64,000 nt of DNA from Nocardiopsis algeriensis (GTDB lineage: Bacteria > Actinomycetota > Actinomycetes > Streptosporangiales > Streptosporangiaceae), in assembly GCF_014203695.1 (NCBI RefSeq), contig NZ_JACHJO010000009.1, positions 221,230 to 285,229 of the forward strand, given 5' to 3'. Below, piece by piece: positions 1-8,941 of the stretch. Position 1 is the first letter of the stretch, and each line of letters begins with the position of its first letter. The position numbers and the translations under genes are program-made. The notes beneath the pieces are model-generated. The model saw only the letters and a program-made list of their open reading frames with translations, ran no database searches and had not been told where the DNA came from.

Positions 1-1
1 C

Positions 2-232
2 GAGCAGGCCATCCGGGCCCTGGCCGGCCGCGGCAAGCCGCTGGTGGCGATCCTGTGGGGCCGCGACGCGCGCAACCTGCGCCCGATGATGCCGGGTGTT
101 CCGTGCGTGGAGTCGGCCCACCCGAGCCCGCTGTCGGCGCGCAACGGCTTCTTCGGGTCCAGGCCGTTCAGCCGCACCAACGCCCTGCTGGAGGAGCAGG
201 GCGCCGATCCGGTGAACTGGCAGCTGCCCTGA
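2..232 (+). CDS. ung: Uracil-DNA glycosylase, C-terminal part
   Basis: Only the last 76 residues are inside the window; the gene begins to the left. The family removes uracil from DNA by hydrolysing the N-glycosidic bond, the first step of base-excision repair in the cytoplasm. The visible part holds the family 1 signature [14 protein letters not shown], with the catalytic-loop histidine, followed by the typical ending [20 protein letters not shown]. The stop is TGA at 230-232. About 90 bases separate it from the next gene, which has its own ribosome site, so no operon link is implied. The identification rests on strong motif identity. Confidence 0.93.
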   Translation, partial: EQAIRALAGRGKPLVAILWGRDARNLRPMMPGVPCVESAHPSPLSARNGFFGSRPFSRTNALLEEQGADPVNWQLP

Positions 233-322
233 TCTCCCCCGTCCCCTGACCTGCGGGCCCGGCCGCCTGCCGGCTCCGGGTCCGTCCGGGCTCCCCCCCA
301 CTCTCCCACCAGGAAGGCCCCC

Positions 323-3300
323 ATGGCACGGCAGCTCTCCTACGCGGACGCCCTGAAGCTCCTCGGCGGCAGCGACCCCGAGTCGGCGAATCTGGCCGAG
401 CGGTTGACGGAGGGCAGCCTGGACCTCCTGGGGGTACCGGACCTGTTCGGGCTGCGGGGGTTGCTGGTGAGCAAGGGCCGTGAGGCCATCGAGGGGGTGC
501 GGGACAAGCTCAAGGGGCACAGCCGCCTGTCCCGGACCGAGCGCATCGAGGCGGCGCACAAGATCCTGGTGGTGGTCTCCTTCTTCGAGGCGCTGGAGGA
601 GTGCTGGGAGGAGGCGGGGGCGCCCTTCCCCCTGAAGGACCTGGAGATCACCTCCGAGGAGCAGCTCTCCGTGTTCGGCCGGGTGCTGGACAGCGGATCC
701 CGCGGGGTACCGCCCGCGTCCGGGCCCGCCTCCCCCGGGTCCGCACCCGACGCGGATCTCCTCCGCATGCTCCAGGCCTTCTGCCGCCTGGTGCCCGGCC
801 TCGCGGCGGCCGAGGCCCACGGCATCACCGATCCGGGCCACCCCTTCCTCAGGCGGCTGGACCAGGGCCCGTTCCCGTCGCTCTCCCGGCGGCGCTACGA
901 GGAGAACTACCTCAGGCTCGCCGCCGAGGTGCCCGAGTTCGGGATGTGGGCGCACCTCGAGGAGCACCGGGGCACGCGCGAGGCCGTCGGCACCGGGCTG
1001 TCGGGCCTGTACCGCCGCCTGGAGGAGATCGGGTCCGGGCGGACCGTGGAACGGCGCCGCCAGGAGCTCGCCGCCGCCTACCAGGCGGTCCTGCGCCAGC
1101 CCGTGCTGCGCTCGGCCGACGTCCCGCCCAGGCTGTCCCTGCCGTCCCTGGCCGACGCCTACATCCCTCCGCGCGGACGTGTGGCGGTCGTCGAGCACTC
1201 CGGCGACGCCCCCTCGGTGGAGCAGTGGTGGGAGAGGCAGCCCCTGGTCGAGGACCTGCAGCCGTTCCTCGCCGGCTACCTGGTCCACCCCCGCACGACG
1301 GAGGCCCCCACCGTCATCCTCGGCCACCCCGGGGCCGGCAAGTCCAAGCTCACCGAGATGCTCGCCGCGCAGCTGCCCCCGGCCGATTTCGTGCCGATCC
1401 GGGTGGAGCTGCGCGCGGCCGCCCCCAACGCGCCCATCCACCTGCAGATCGAGGAGGGGCTGGCCGCGGTCCTGCACGACCGGGTGTCCTGGCGGGAGCT
1501 GGCCGACTCCGCCGACGGAGCGCTTCCGGTCGTCATCCTCGACGGCTTCGACGAGCTCCTGCAGGCCACGGGCGTGGACCGGTCCGACTACCTGGAGCGG
1601 GTGCAGGAGTTCCAGCACCAGCAGGAGGCGATGGGACGGCCCGTGGCGGTGGTCGTCACCAGCCGCACCGTGGTGGCCGACCGGACCCGGTTCCCCGAGG
1701 GCACGACCGTGGTCCGGTTGGAGCCCTTCGACGAGCGGCAGGTCTGGCAGCTGCTCCAGGTGTGGAACAAGGCCAACGCCGCCGCCTTCGCCGCCTCGGG
1801 AACCGCACCTCTGACCGTCGACGTGCTCCTGCGCTACCCCGACCTGGCCGAGCAGCCGCTCCTGCTGCTCATGCTCCTCATCTACGACGCGGCCGACAAC
1901 GCGCTGCGCCGCGCCTGGGAGTCCCTCACCCATGTGGAGCTGTACGAGCGCCTGCTGGCGATGTTCGCCGAGCGGGAGGTGAACAAGCACCGCTCCGGCC
2001 TGTCCCGGGAGGACTTCGACGAGGCGGTGGAGGAGGAGATGCGCCGTCTGGAGGCGGCGGCGCTGGCCATGTTCACCCGGCGCAGGCAGCACGTGAGCGC
2101 GGCCGAACTGGAACAGGACCTGGCGGTTCTCATGCCGGAGGCCGCCGTGCGCGCCGACGGCGCGGACCTGCACGGCCGGATCGATCCGGCCCACCAGGTG
2201 CTCGGCCGGTTCTTCTTCGTCCACGAGTCCCGGGCGCGGACGGGCAGCGGCAGTTCCAGCGTGTTCGAGTTCCTGCACGCCACCTTCGGGGAGTACCTGG
2301 TGGCCAGGGCCGTGGCCGCGGCGCTGGAGGAGGTCGCGGCCCGCAGAGCGGCCCCCCGTACCCGCCGCGGCCGCGGCGCGGCCCGGCGCGTCGACGACGG
2401 GTACCTGTACGCCCTGACCTCCTTCGCCTGCCTCGCCGGGCGCCAGAAGATCCCCGAGTTCCTCGGCCAGATCCTGGAGCGGCGCTGCACCGAGGACCCG
2501 GGGCTGCGCGACGAGTACGCGGAGCTCCTCGTGGAGCTGTTCCGCGCGGCGCCCTTCCCGGCCTCGGGGCGGTCCTTCTCCGAGTACGAGCCCGAGCGCC
2601 TGCGGACGGTCCACCGGGAGGCCAACTACACGAGCAACCTGGTGCTCCTGCTGGCTCTCGTGCGCCGGGAGCCGATCGACGTGCGCGAGCTCTACCCCGG
2701 CGAGGAGGAGCCCCACCAGGCCCTCCAGAAGACGACCACGCTGTGGCGCACCCTGACCGGGCCCGAGTGGTTCAGCATCCTGTCCGCGCTGCGGGTGCGC
2801 CACCTGGACGGCTGGGCGGACACGGGGGTGGTCACCGTCATCGGCCTGGAGGACGGATCGCCCGTGGACGTCGGCGAGTGCGTGGGGTTCGAGCTCCGGG
2901 CGAACACGGACGCCGTTCCCCACGTGACCGACCCCTACGGGGTCACCGTGCCCTTCGAACTGGCCACCTCCCGCCTGCTCAGGTCGGCGGCGATGCGGGT
3001 CAACGGCACGGCCGCGCGCTTCTGCCTGGGGCTGCTGCCCTACCTGCGGGACGTCTCCGCCGACCTGGGCACCTGGTACGGCGACCCGGAGACGGGCGGG
3101 TCCTGGTCCGAGCTGCACGAGGTGCTGCTGCTGGGTGTCGGGATCGGCGCGGACGGCCCGCGCAGGCTCGACGCCTACCGCAGGCTGCTCGGCACCTCCG
3201 CCCTGGGGCGCCTGGAGCTGTACGCGCTCGGCCGGGCGGCCCTCGAATTCACCGATGGCCGGACCGGTCAGGACGTGCGGGTGCGCACCGCCGAGCTCGT

Positions 3301-3562
3301 GGACGGCTACCTCGCCCGCGTGCGCGAGGTCGTCCACGGCCCCAGGCTCTCCCCCGATGCGGTCGAACCGGTGCTGCGCATGCTGGAGCCCTACGTCGAC
3401 GGCCGGGAGCTCCGGCGGGTGCGGGAGCTGGTGGCGGCAGCGGACGGTGCGGGCACCGCCGGCACGCACTGGGACGGCCTTCCCGACATCGGCGAGTGGA
3501 CCAGCGGCGGCACGGGGGAGGAGGACCGGAGCCGCTTCCCCCACCACCGGCTCGACCTGTGA
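323..3562 (+). CDS. NACHT-domain STAND NTPase, 1079 aa
   Basis: A large cytoplasmic STAND-type NTPase. Residues 1 to about 320 are an all-helical N-terminal region like the helical domains that precede actinobacterial NACHT modules. The Walker A motif GHPGAGKS lies near residue 333 and the Walker B motif VVILDGFDE near residue 403. The latter has the NACHT-style aspartate plus downstream acidic pair. The long C-terminal half (about 650-1079) is helical with no clear TPR or LRR repeat and is presumably the sensor. Proteins of this architecture act as NTP-driven switches; several bacterial NACHT proteins defend against phage, but the role here is inferred. The start ATG follows AGGAAGG. No partner gene is adjacent, so this appears to be a single-gene system. 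Confidence 0.88.
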   Translation: MARQLSYADALKLLGGSDPESANLAERLTEGSLDLLGVPDLFGLRGLLVSKGREAIEGVRDKLKGHSRLSRTERIEAAHKILVVVSFFEALEECWEEAGAPFPLKDLEITSEEQLSVFGRVLDSGSRGVPPASGPASPGSAPDADLLRMLQAFCRLVPGLAAAEAHGITDPGHPFLRRLDQGPFPSLSRRRYEENYLRLAAEVPEFGMWAHLEEHRGTREAVGTGLSGLYRRLEEIGSGRTVERRRQELAAAYQAVLRQPVLRSADVPPRLSLPSLADAYIPPRGRVAVVEHSGDAPSVEQWWERQPLVEDLQPFLAGYLVHPRTTEAPTVILGHPGAGKSKLTEMLAAQLPPADFVPIRVELRAAAPNAPIHLQIEEGLAAVLHDRVSWRELADSADGALPVVILDGFDELLQATGVDRSDYLERVQEFQHQQEAMGRPVAVVVTSRTVVADRTRFPEGTTVVRLEPFDERQVWQLLQVWNKANAAAFAASGTAPLTVDVLLRYPDLAEQPLLLLMLLIYDAADNALRRAWESLTHVELYERLLAMFAEREVNKHRSGLSREDFDEAVEEEMRRLEAAALAMFTRRRQHVSAAELEQDLAVLMPEAAVRADGADLHGRIDPAHQVLGRFFFVHESRARTGSGSSSVFEFLHATFGEYLVARAVAAALEEVAARRAAPRTRRGRGAARRVDDGYLYALTSFACLAGRQKIPEFLGQILERRCTEDPGLRDEYAELLVELFRAAPFPASGRSFSEYEPERLRTVHREANYTSNLVLLLALVRREPIDVRELYPGEEEPHQALQKTTTLWRTLTGPEWFSILSALRVRHLDGWADTGVVTVIGLEDGSPVDVGECVGFELRANTDAVPHVTDPYGVTVPFELATSRLLRSAAMRVNGTAARFCLGLLPYLRDVSADLGTWYGDPETGGSWSELHEVLLLGVGIGADGPRRLDAYRRLLGTSALGRLELYALGRAALEFTDGRTGQDVRVRTAELVDGYLARVREVVHGPRLSPDAVEPVLRMLEPYVDGRELRRVRELVAAADGAGTAGTHWDGLPDIGEWTSGGTGEEDRSRFPHHRLDL

Positions 3563-3594
3563 CCGGAGCGGTGACCGGAGCGGTGACCGGAAGG
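3559..3594 (+). repeat. Three tandem 12-bp units across the NACHT stop codon
   Basis: The unit GTGACCGGAGCG occurs three times (the last ends in AAGG) at 3559-3570, 3571-3582 and 3583-3594. The first unit contains the NACHT gene's TGA stop. Because the unit length is a multiple of three, each copy supplies another TGA in the same frame (3560, 3572, 3584). Confidence 0.85.
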
Positions 3595-3619
3595 GTCCGC
3601 CGGCGCGCCCGGCCGGCCG

Positions 3620-4426
3620 TCAGGGAGCGGCGGCTCGGACCACCCGCTCGACGAGGGCCGGGACGACCCTGCCGATGGAGTCGTGGACGACCGCTCCGGC
3701 GTAGTCGTCGTAGGGGGTGGGTTCGGCGTTGACGATCACCAGGGACGCTCGGCCCATCATCGCCACGTCGCACAACCCGGCCACCGGGTGCACGGTGAGC
3801 GACGTCCCCACGGCCAGGAACACGTCGCACTCCCTGGCCGCCCGGGACGCCTCCTCGACGACCTCGGGGTCGAGCCGCTGGCCGAAGGAGATGGTGTCCG
3901 ATTTCTGGATGCCGCCGCACTCCACGCAGCGCGGGTCGGACTCCTCGTCCAGCCGGGCCAGGACGGTCGCGCTGGGGGTGCGCAGTCCGCACGCCATGCA
4001 CATCACCCGCAGCATCGTGCCGTGCACCTCGATGACGCGGTCCGCGGGCAGACCGCCGAGCTGGTGCAGGCCGTCGATGTTCTGGGTGATGAGCGCCCGC
4101 AGGCGGCCGGTCCCCTCCAGCCGGGCCAGCGCCCGGTGGGCCTCGTTGGGCTCGGCGCGCCACACCTGGTGGACACGGCGCTGGAGCCACACCTCGCGGC
4201 GGACGTTGATGTCGCCCATGTAGGTGTCGATGTCCGACAGCGCCTGGGCGTTGGGGTCGCTGGTCCACAGCCCCTGGGGGCCGCGGAAATCGGGGATGCC
4301 CGAGTCCGTGGAGACGCCCGCTCCCGTGAGGACCGTGATGCGTTCGGCGGATTCCAGCAGCTCGGCAGCCCGTTCGAACCCTTCCGGGTCCGAGAGCGGC
4401 GCGGATTCTGTGCTCGTCGAGGCCAT
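3620..4426 (-). CDS. Sir2-family NAD-dependent protein deacylase
   Basis: A 268-residue sirtuin. These enzymes remove acyl groups from lysine using NAD+, giving nicotinamide and O-acyl-ADP-ribose. Visible family features are GAGVSTDSGIPDFRG (NAD-binding), QNIDGLHQLGG (catalytic His) and a four-cysteine zinc site, CMAC then CVEC. The C-terminal NAD segment GTSLTVHPVAG is also intact. The chosen ATG (MASTST) is 27 bp before the GAGVS region's usual leader; an in-frame ATG nine bases upstream (4435) is possible. It converges on the NACHT gene and stands alone. The substrate cannot be read from sequence. Confidence 0.92.
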   Translation of the reverse strand: MASTSTESAPLSDPEGFERAAELLESAERITVLTGAGVSTDSGIPDFRGPQGLWTSDPNAQALSDIDTYMGDINVRREVWLQRRVHQVWRAEPNEAHRALARLEGTGRLRALITQNIDGLHQLGGLPADRVIEVHGTMLRVMCMACGLRTPSATVLARLDEESDPRCVECGGIQKSDTISFGQRLDPEVVEEASRAARECDVFLAVGTSLTVHPVAGLCDVAMMGRASLVIVNAEPTPYDDYAGAVVHDSIGRVVPALVERVVRAAAP

Positions 4427-4706
4427 GCCCCCCATTCTTGCAGCGGCCGGGAAGGCGCGTGCTCCGGTCCGCCGTCGGCCGTGTCCCCGTACGGCGGCCC
4501 CGCCCCCGCTTCCCGGCGAGGGAGATGCCTCCGCGGCGCCACCGCCTTTAGGGTCGAGCACATCAGCGAATCCGTGAACGCGTGGGGCCGCCTGCGAAAG
4601 GTTCTTCTCCGCTCCCCCTCCGGGCCCGGGTTCTGTGCGCGGAGTGGCTGCTCATGCCCGACCGATGCACATGAGATGGTCAGAGGGTGCGAAAATCGAC
4701 ACAATC

Positions 4707-5591
4707 ATGAAGCAGCCGTCCTACATTCTCGTGGTCAACGGGACCAAGGTCCGGCGCCCGGTGTTCCTCCTGGGCGCCCCGCACTCAGGAGTCCCCGAGA
4801 TCGCCCGGGCCCTGTCCCGCGCGCCCGGCTTCCACCTGGCCGCGGGTTCCTCAGGTGTGCTCGACACCGTGTACGCCGTGGCCAGGCGCCCTTCCCTCGC
4901 CCAGGAGAGGGCCGCCGGAACGGCCAACCTCCTCCGGGACGCCTTCGCCGAGGCCTGGCAGCTCACGCCGCTCACCTGCCCCCGCTGCCCCGGCCCCGGG
5001 GCCCGGGTGCCGGCGAGGGCCTCGGGCGAGCCGTGCGAGCACAGCGCCCAGGCGCACCGCTACGGCGACGCCAGCCCGGACCTGCTGTACTCGGCGACCG
5101 TACTGCACACGGCCTTCCCCGATGCCCTGTTCGTCCAGGTGATCCGCGACGGGCGCGACGTCGTGGCGGAGATGCTGGAGGACGAGCGGGTGCTGGCCCT
5201 GCTCAGACCGGGCCTGGTGAAGGCCGACGGCGAGCTGCCCAACCACTTCTTCGGCCTGGAGGACGAGACCGACCTGGAGGCCTTCCGCAAGGGTTCGGAG
5301 GCGACCCGGTGCGCGATGCGCTGGCGGGGCGCGGTGCGCATGTCGGCGGCACTGCGCCGCTCCATCGGCAGCGAGCAGCTGCTGACCCTGCGCTACGAGG
5401 ACGTCTACGGCGGTGAGGTGGAGACCGCGGCGCGGCTGCGCGAGTTCACGGGTGCGAGGGTGTCGGCGTCCGAGCTGATGACGACCAGGTCGTGGCGGGT
5501 GGGTTCGTGGCGCGACCGCCTCGCCCGGAACCAGCACAGCGACGTCCTGGAGACCGCGGGCGTGGAGCTGTCCCGCCTGGGCTACCTCTGA
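4707..5591 (+). CDS. Sulfotransferase-like protein
   Basis: A 294-residue protein with the general plan of PAPS-dependent sulfotransferases. An N-terminal nucleotide loop (PVFLLGAPHSG, residues about 16-26) corresponds to the 5'-phosphosulfate loop. VIRDGRDVV near residue 150 corresponds to the 3'-phosphate loop, and LRYEDVYGGE near 230 is the usual C-terminal motif. The 5' loop is degenerate: the family normally has R-S-G-T-T, here it is H-S-G-V-P. A Cys-Pro-rich insert (CPRCPGPG) lies near residue 95. The start at MKQPSY is preferred because homologous proteins begin close to this point, but there is no strong ribosome site, and in-frame ATGs at 4665 and 4671 are alternatives. The acceptor is unknown. 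Confidence 0.68.
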   Translation: MKQPSYILVVNGTKVRRPVFLLGAPHSGVPEIARALSRAPGFHLAAGSSGVLDTVYAVARRPSLAQERAAGTANLLRDAFAEAWQLTPLTCPRCPGPGARVPARASGEPCEHSAQAHRYGDASPDLLYSATVLHTAFPDALFVQVIRDGRDVVAEMLEDERVLALLRPGLVKADGELPNHFFGLEDETDLEAFRKGSEATRCAMRWRGAVRMSAALRRSIGSEQLLTLRYEDVYGGEVETAARLREFTGARVSASELMTTRSWRVGSWRDRLARNQHSDVLETAGVELSRLGYL

Positions 5592-5671
5592 GGGGCGGGG
5601 CGACCGCCGCCGTCCCGCACACACCGTGCCGCCGCAGTGCCCTTGCCGGGGCCCGGCGCTACGATGGGCCC

Positions 5672-5833
5672 ATGTCGATCTCTTCCCTGCTGTCCCTGCT
5701 GGCCCTCGTCGCGGTGCTCACGCTGGTCGTCGCCATGTTCGTGGGCGGCGCCGTGTACGTCCTGCGCCTGCGCCGCCACGGCTCCGAGGCGGTCCTGGCC
5801 GCCTCCCGCAAGCGCCGGGAGCTGCGCGACTGA
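5672..5833 (+). CDS. Small single-pass membrane protein, 53 aa
   Basis: Starts at ATG 5672 and encodes one hydrophobic helix (residues about 3-30, LLSLLALVAVLTLVVAMFVG) followed by a basic tail RRHGSEAVLAASRKRREL, as expected for a cytosol-facing C terminus. It lies 80 bases after the sulfotransferase-like gene and could be cotranscribed. No family function is recognised. Good codon bias and the clean TM-plus-basic-tail layout support a real gene. Confidence 0.6.
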   Translation: MSISSLLSLLALVAVLTLVVAMFVGGAVYVLRLRRHGSEAVLAASRKRRELRD

Positions 5834-5950
5834 CCTCTGGGGCGGTCCGTCGGGCATCCGCCCCGGGCCGTGTCTTCCGGATCGCCTCGGTCCGCACGGC
5901 CGCCGGGGACCGGCTCCGCCGATGCGACGAGAGCATCCGAAAGACGCGGT

Positions 5951-6775
5951 CTAGCCCCGGAACTCCTCGGGATCGGGACCGAACCTGGTGCCGGAGTTGA
6001 GTGCGTCCAGGCGCTCGGTCTGGCCGTCGGAGAGCTCGAAGTCGAAGATCTCGAAGTTGGCGCGGATGCGCGCGGGCGTCACCGACTTGGGAATCACCAT
6101 GTTGCCGAGCCGGACGTTCCAGCGCAGCAGGACCTGCGCCGGTGTGCGGCCGGTCTCCTGGGCGATGTCGACGACGGTCGGGTGGTCCAGGAGTCTGCCG
6201 TGTCCCAGCGGGCTCCAGGCCTCGGTGACGATGCCGTGCGCGGCGTGGAAGCGGCGCAGCTCCTTCTGGGCGAGCATCGGGTGCAGCTCCACCTGGTTGA
6301 CCATGGGGATGATCCCGCCCTCCTCCATGATCCGCTCCAGCTGCGGGACGTGGAAGTTGGAGACGCCGATGGCTCGGGCCCGGCCCTCGGCGTAGATGCG
6401 CTCCAGAGCCTTCCAGGTGGACACGTACCGGTCCTGGTCCGGCAGCGGCCAGTGGATGAGGTACAGGTCCACCGCCTCCACCCCCAGGCGCCGCAGGCTG
6501 GCGTCGAAGGCGCGCAGGGTCGTGTCGTATCCGTGGTCGGGGTTGGCGAGCTTGGTGGTGATGAAGACGTCGCCGCGGTTCAGCCCGGAGCGGCGCAGCG
6601 CCTCGCCGACCTCCTTCTCGTTGCCGTAGGAGGCCGCCGTGTCGATGCTGCGGTAGCCCGCGTCCACGGCTGCGGAGACCGCCTCCGCCACTTCCTCCGG
6701 CGGCACCTGCCAGACCCCGAGGCCCAGCTGCGGCAGGCGCATCCCGTTGTTCAGCGTCACCGACGGAACCGTCAT
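5951..6775 (-). CDS. Aldo/keto reductase
   Basis: A 274-residue NADPH-dependent oxidoreductase of the AKR5-like group (2,5-diketo-gluconate reductase type). The family fold is marked by LGLGVWQV at the N terminus, the catalytic DTAASYGNEKEVG segment (Asp and Tyr), KLANPDHG (catalytic Lys), LIHWP (catalytic His), VSNFH, and the cofactor segment VIPKSV near the C terminus. Start ATG 6775 (MTVPSV) has GGGGG nine bases upstream; an in-frame ATG nine bases earlier is possible. It is divergent from the PucR gene and monocistronic. The substrate is not predictable. Confidence 0.9.
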   Translation of the reverse strand: MTVPSVTLNNGMRLPQLGLGVWQVPPEEVAEAVSAAVDAGYRSIDTAASYGNEKEVGEALRRSGLNRGDVFITTKLANPDHGYDTTLRAFDASLRRLGVEAVDLYLIHWPLPDQDRYVSTWKALERIYAEGRARAIGVSNFHVPQLERIMEEGGIIPMVNQVELHPMLAQKELRRFHAAHGIVTEAWSPLGHGRLLDHPTVVDIAQETGRTPAQVLLRWNVRLGNMVIPKSVTPARIRANFEIFDFELSDGQTERLDALNSGTRFGPDPEEFRG

Positions 6776-6970
6776 CGCCCTCATCCCCCGTAGGCACCGA
6801 ACGCTCCTGCCCGCCCCCGCGGGCACACGGCCCTCCCCCCGGACCGCACGTCGCATACTGCCACGCGGCACCGGTGTGCGGGCCCAGGCTGCGCCGGTCG
6901 GGCGCGGCTTTTTACGGTTCCTCCGACCGGGCGGCGGTAGGCTTCCCGGGCCGGTGCGGGAGGAGGGGCC

Positions 6971-8152
6971 GTGGGACACGAGCAGCGGGCCCGGGTGGGC
7001 GCCGAGCTGGTGCGCGACCGGGTCGCCCTGGTGGAGCGGATCGTCGCCGAGGTGCACGCGGAGGTGCCCGCCTACCGCGCCCTGCACGGATCCCAGTTGG
7101 CCGAGGTGCGGGCGATCGTCTCGTGGCTGGTCACCCGGTCCCTGGATCTGTGGGCGGCCGGGGCCGACCGGCTGCCGCCCGAGGACGTGGAGCGGCTGCG
7201 CGACATCGGCGGGTCGCGGGCCGCCGACGGGCGCTCCATCGACGCGGTCGTGCGGGCGCACCGCGTCGGCTCGGTGGCCGCGGCCCGGATCGTGGCCGAG
7301 TACGGCTCCGACGTCCTCGACCCCGCCGACGCGTTCGCCCTGGGCGAACTGTGGCTGACCTCGATCGACCAGATCTCGGAGAGCCTCACCGCCGGGCACG
7401 CCGAGACCGCGCGCCGGCTCGACGCCGATCTGGAGCAGGCCCGGCGCGCCTTCCTGGACGACCTCCTGGTCGGCCGGCAGTCCTCGCAGGGCGCGATCCG
7501 GGACCGGTCGCGGACCCTCGGCATCGACCCGCCCGACCCGGGGGTGCTGGTGGTGGCCGAGGCGGGGAGGGTGCAGCAGGGCACCGAACCCCCCGCGGCC
7601 GCGGCGCCGGCGGGTACGGAGCTGCTCGACCGGGCCGGCCTCGCGCTCCCGGGCCCGCTGCGGACCGTCCGCTCGGGGCGCGCGGTGCTGCTGGTGTCCC
7701 CCGAGGACGCGGGACGGCTGCGCGCCGCCCTCGCCGGGGAGCGCCGGCGCGCGTGCGTGCTGGGGCCGCGCCCGCTGGCCGACATGTCGGCGGCCCACCG
7801 GCTGGCCGACGGCGCGCTGGAGACCGCCCCGCCGCATGCCTTCGGCGCCGACGGGCTGCTGGGCGAGGCCGACGCGTGCGTGCTCGCCCTGCTCAACGGC
7901 GGCCCGGTCACCCCCGCCGCGGTCCGCCGCGCCGTCCTCGGGCCGCTGCTGGACACCTCCCACGCCCACCTGCTGGAGACGCTGCGGGCCTTCTTCCGCG
8001 AGGGGGCGGCGACGGCGGCCGCGGCTTCCCTGCACGTCCACGCCCAGACCCTGCGCTACCGCCTGCGGCGGGTGCGCGAGCTGACCGGTCACGACCCGTA
8101 CCGCCCGTGGCCGCGCTTCGTCCTGGAGACTGCCTGCGCCATCGCCTCCTGA
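6971..8152 (+). CDS. PucR-family transcriptional regulator
   Basis: A 393-residue regulator starting with GTG. The C terminus (about 330-390) has the PucR-type HTH: LLETLRAFFREGAATAAAAS, then the signature HVHAQTLRYRLRRVRELTG. The N-terminal 150 residues are helical and resemble the RsbR-like/GGDEF-like sensory region common in Streptomyces PucR paralogues. No ligand-binding motif can be named. It is divergent from the aldo/keto reductase, with about 195 bases between starts, so that gene is a possible target, but this is only positional. Confidence 0.88.
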   Translation: MGHEQRARVGAELVRDRVALVERIVAEVHAEVPAYRALHGSQLAEVRAIVSWLVTRSLDLWAAGADRLPPEDVERLRDIGGSRAADGRSIDAVVRAHRVGSVAAARIVAEYGSDVLDPADAFALGELWLTSIDQISESLTAGHAETARRLDADLEQARRAFLDDLLVGRQSSQGAIRDRSRTLGIDPPDPGVLVVAEAGRVQQGTEPPAAAAPAGTELLDRAGLALPGPLRTVRSGRAVLLVSPEDAGRLRAALAGERRRACVLGPRPLADMSAAHRLADGALETAPPHAFGADGLLGEADACVLALLNGGPVTPAAVRRAVLGPLLDTSHAHLLETLRAFFREGAATAAAASLHVHAQTLRYRLRRVRELTGHDPYRPWPRFVLETACAIAS

Positions 8153-8293
8153 GGGCGTGCGACGGCGCCCGGAAGGTGAGAAATGCCCGCCCTTGGTTTG
8201 AGAACGCCTCCGGTGGTCACAGGAGGTCTCGAGAACGGCCGCGCGGCGCGCCCGCCCGCGCCGCGGGGCCGCCCGAACGGAGGGGGATCAGAA

Positions 8294-8866
8294 GTGGCGA
8301 AGACGCAGAGCACGTCCGACAGCCAACCGCGACTGCACCAGAGGGGGGAGGAGATCCAGGAGTTCGGCACCGTCCGCCAGATTCCGGTGGGACTCTCCGA
8401 GGACACGCGCGCGCACTCGTGCCGTCGGCTCAACCAGGTGCTGTGCGACACGCGTATCCTGCACGACCTGTACAAGAAGCACCACTGGCTGATGCGCGGC
8501 CGCACCTTCTACCAGCTGCACCTGCTCATGGACAAGCACGCCGAGGAGCAGGCCAAGCTCATCGACAGCCTCGCCGAGCGTGTGCAGAACCTGGGCGGTG
8601 TGGCCGTGGGCGACCCGCGCCACGTCGCGGAGATCACCTCCATCCCGCGCCCGCCCAACGGCGTCGAGGAGGTTCCCGCGATGCTCTCCCGGCTCCTGGA
8701 GGCGCACGAGACCATCCTGAAGGACGCCCGGGACGCGGCCTCGCAGGCCCAGGAGATGGGTGACGACGGCACCGACGACCTGCTGATCTCGGAGGTCGTG
8801 CGCACCAACGAGCTCCAGGCGTGGTTCGTCGCCGAGCACCTGGTCGACACCCCGCTCGTGCACTGA
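8294..8866 (+). CDS. dps: Dps-family ferritin-like DNA-protection protein
   Basis: A 190-residue Dps-like protein that would oxidise and store iron and may protect DNA under stress. The inter-subunit ferroxidase motif is clear: HHWLMRGRTFYQLHLLMDKH, then AEEQ (His, His, Asp, Glu in Dps spacing). The N-terminal extension of about 45 residues is polar. The GTG at 8294 is chosen because GGAGGGGG lies about 10 bases upstream and an in-frame ATG at 8183 would add an improbable Pro/Arg-rich leader. It is followed by a strong hairpin terminator and stands alone. Confidence 0.9.
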   Translation: MAKTQSTSDSQPRLHQRGEEIQEFGTVRQIPVGLSEDTRAHSCRRLNQVLCDTRILHDLYKKHHWLMRGRTFYQLHLLMDKHAEEQAKLIDSLAERVQNLGGVAVGDPRHVAEITSIPRPPNGVEEVPAMLSRLLEAHETILKDARDAASQAQEMGDDGTDDLLISEVVRTNELQAWFVAEHLVDTPLVH

Positions 8867-8893
8867 CCGGTGGCGCAGGGCGATGCGCGCGGC

Positions 8894-8923
8894 GGGGCCG
8901 GCGGAGATTCCTCCGCCGGCCCC
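8894..8923. terminator. Bidirectional hairpin terminator between dps and ABC permease
   Basis: A perfect 13-bp stem (GGGGCCGGCGGAG pairing with CTCCGCCGGCCCC) with a four-base ATTC loop lies between two convergent genes. There is no U-tract, as is usual for actinomycete terminators. Confidence 0.8.
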
Positions 8924-8941
8924 ACCGCGTGTGCGCCCTTC

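Noticed and set aside
601..3732. A 1043-residue plus-strand reading frame overlapping the NACHT gene
   Set aside because: It is an Arg/Gly/Pro-rich shadow in another frame with no ribosome site or family motif, produced by high GC.
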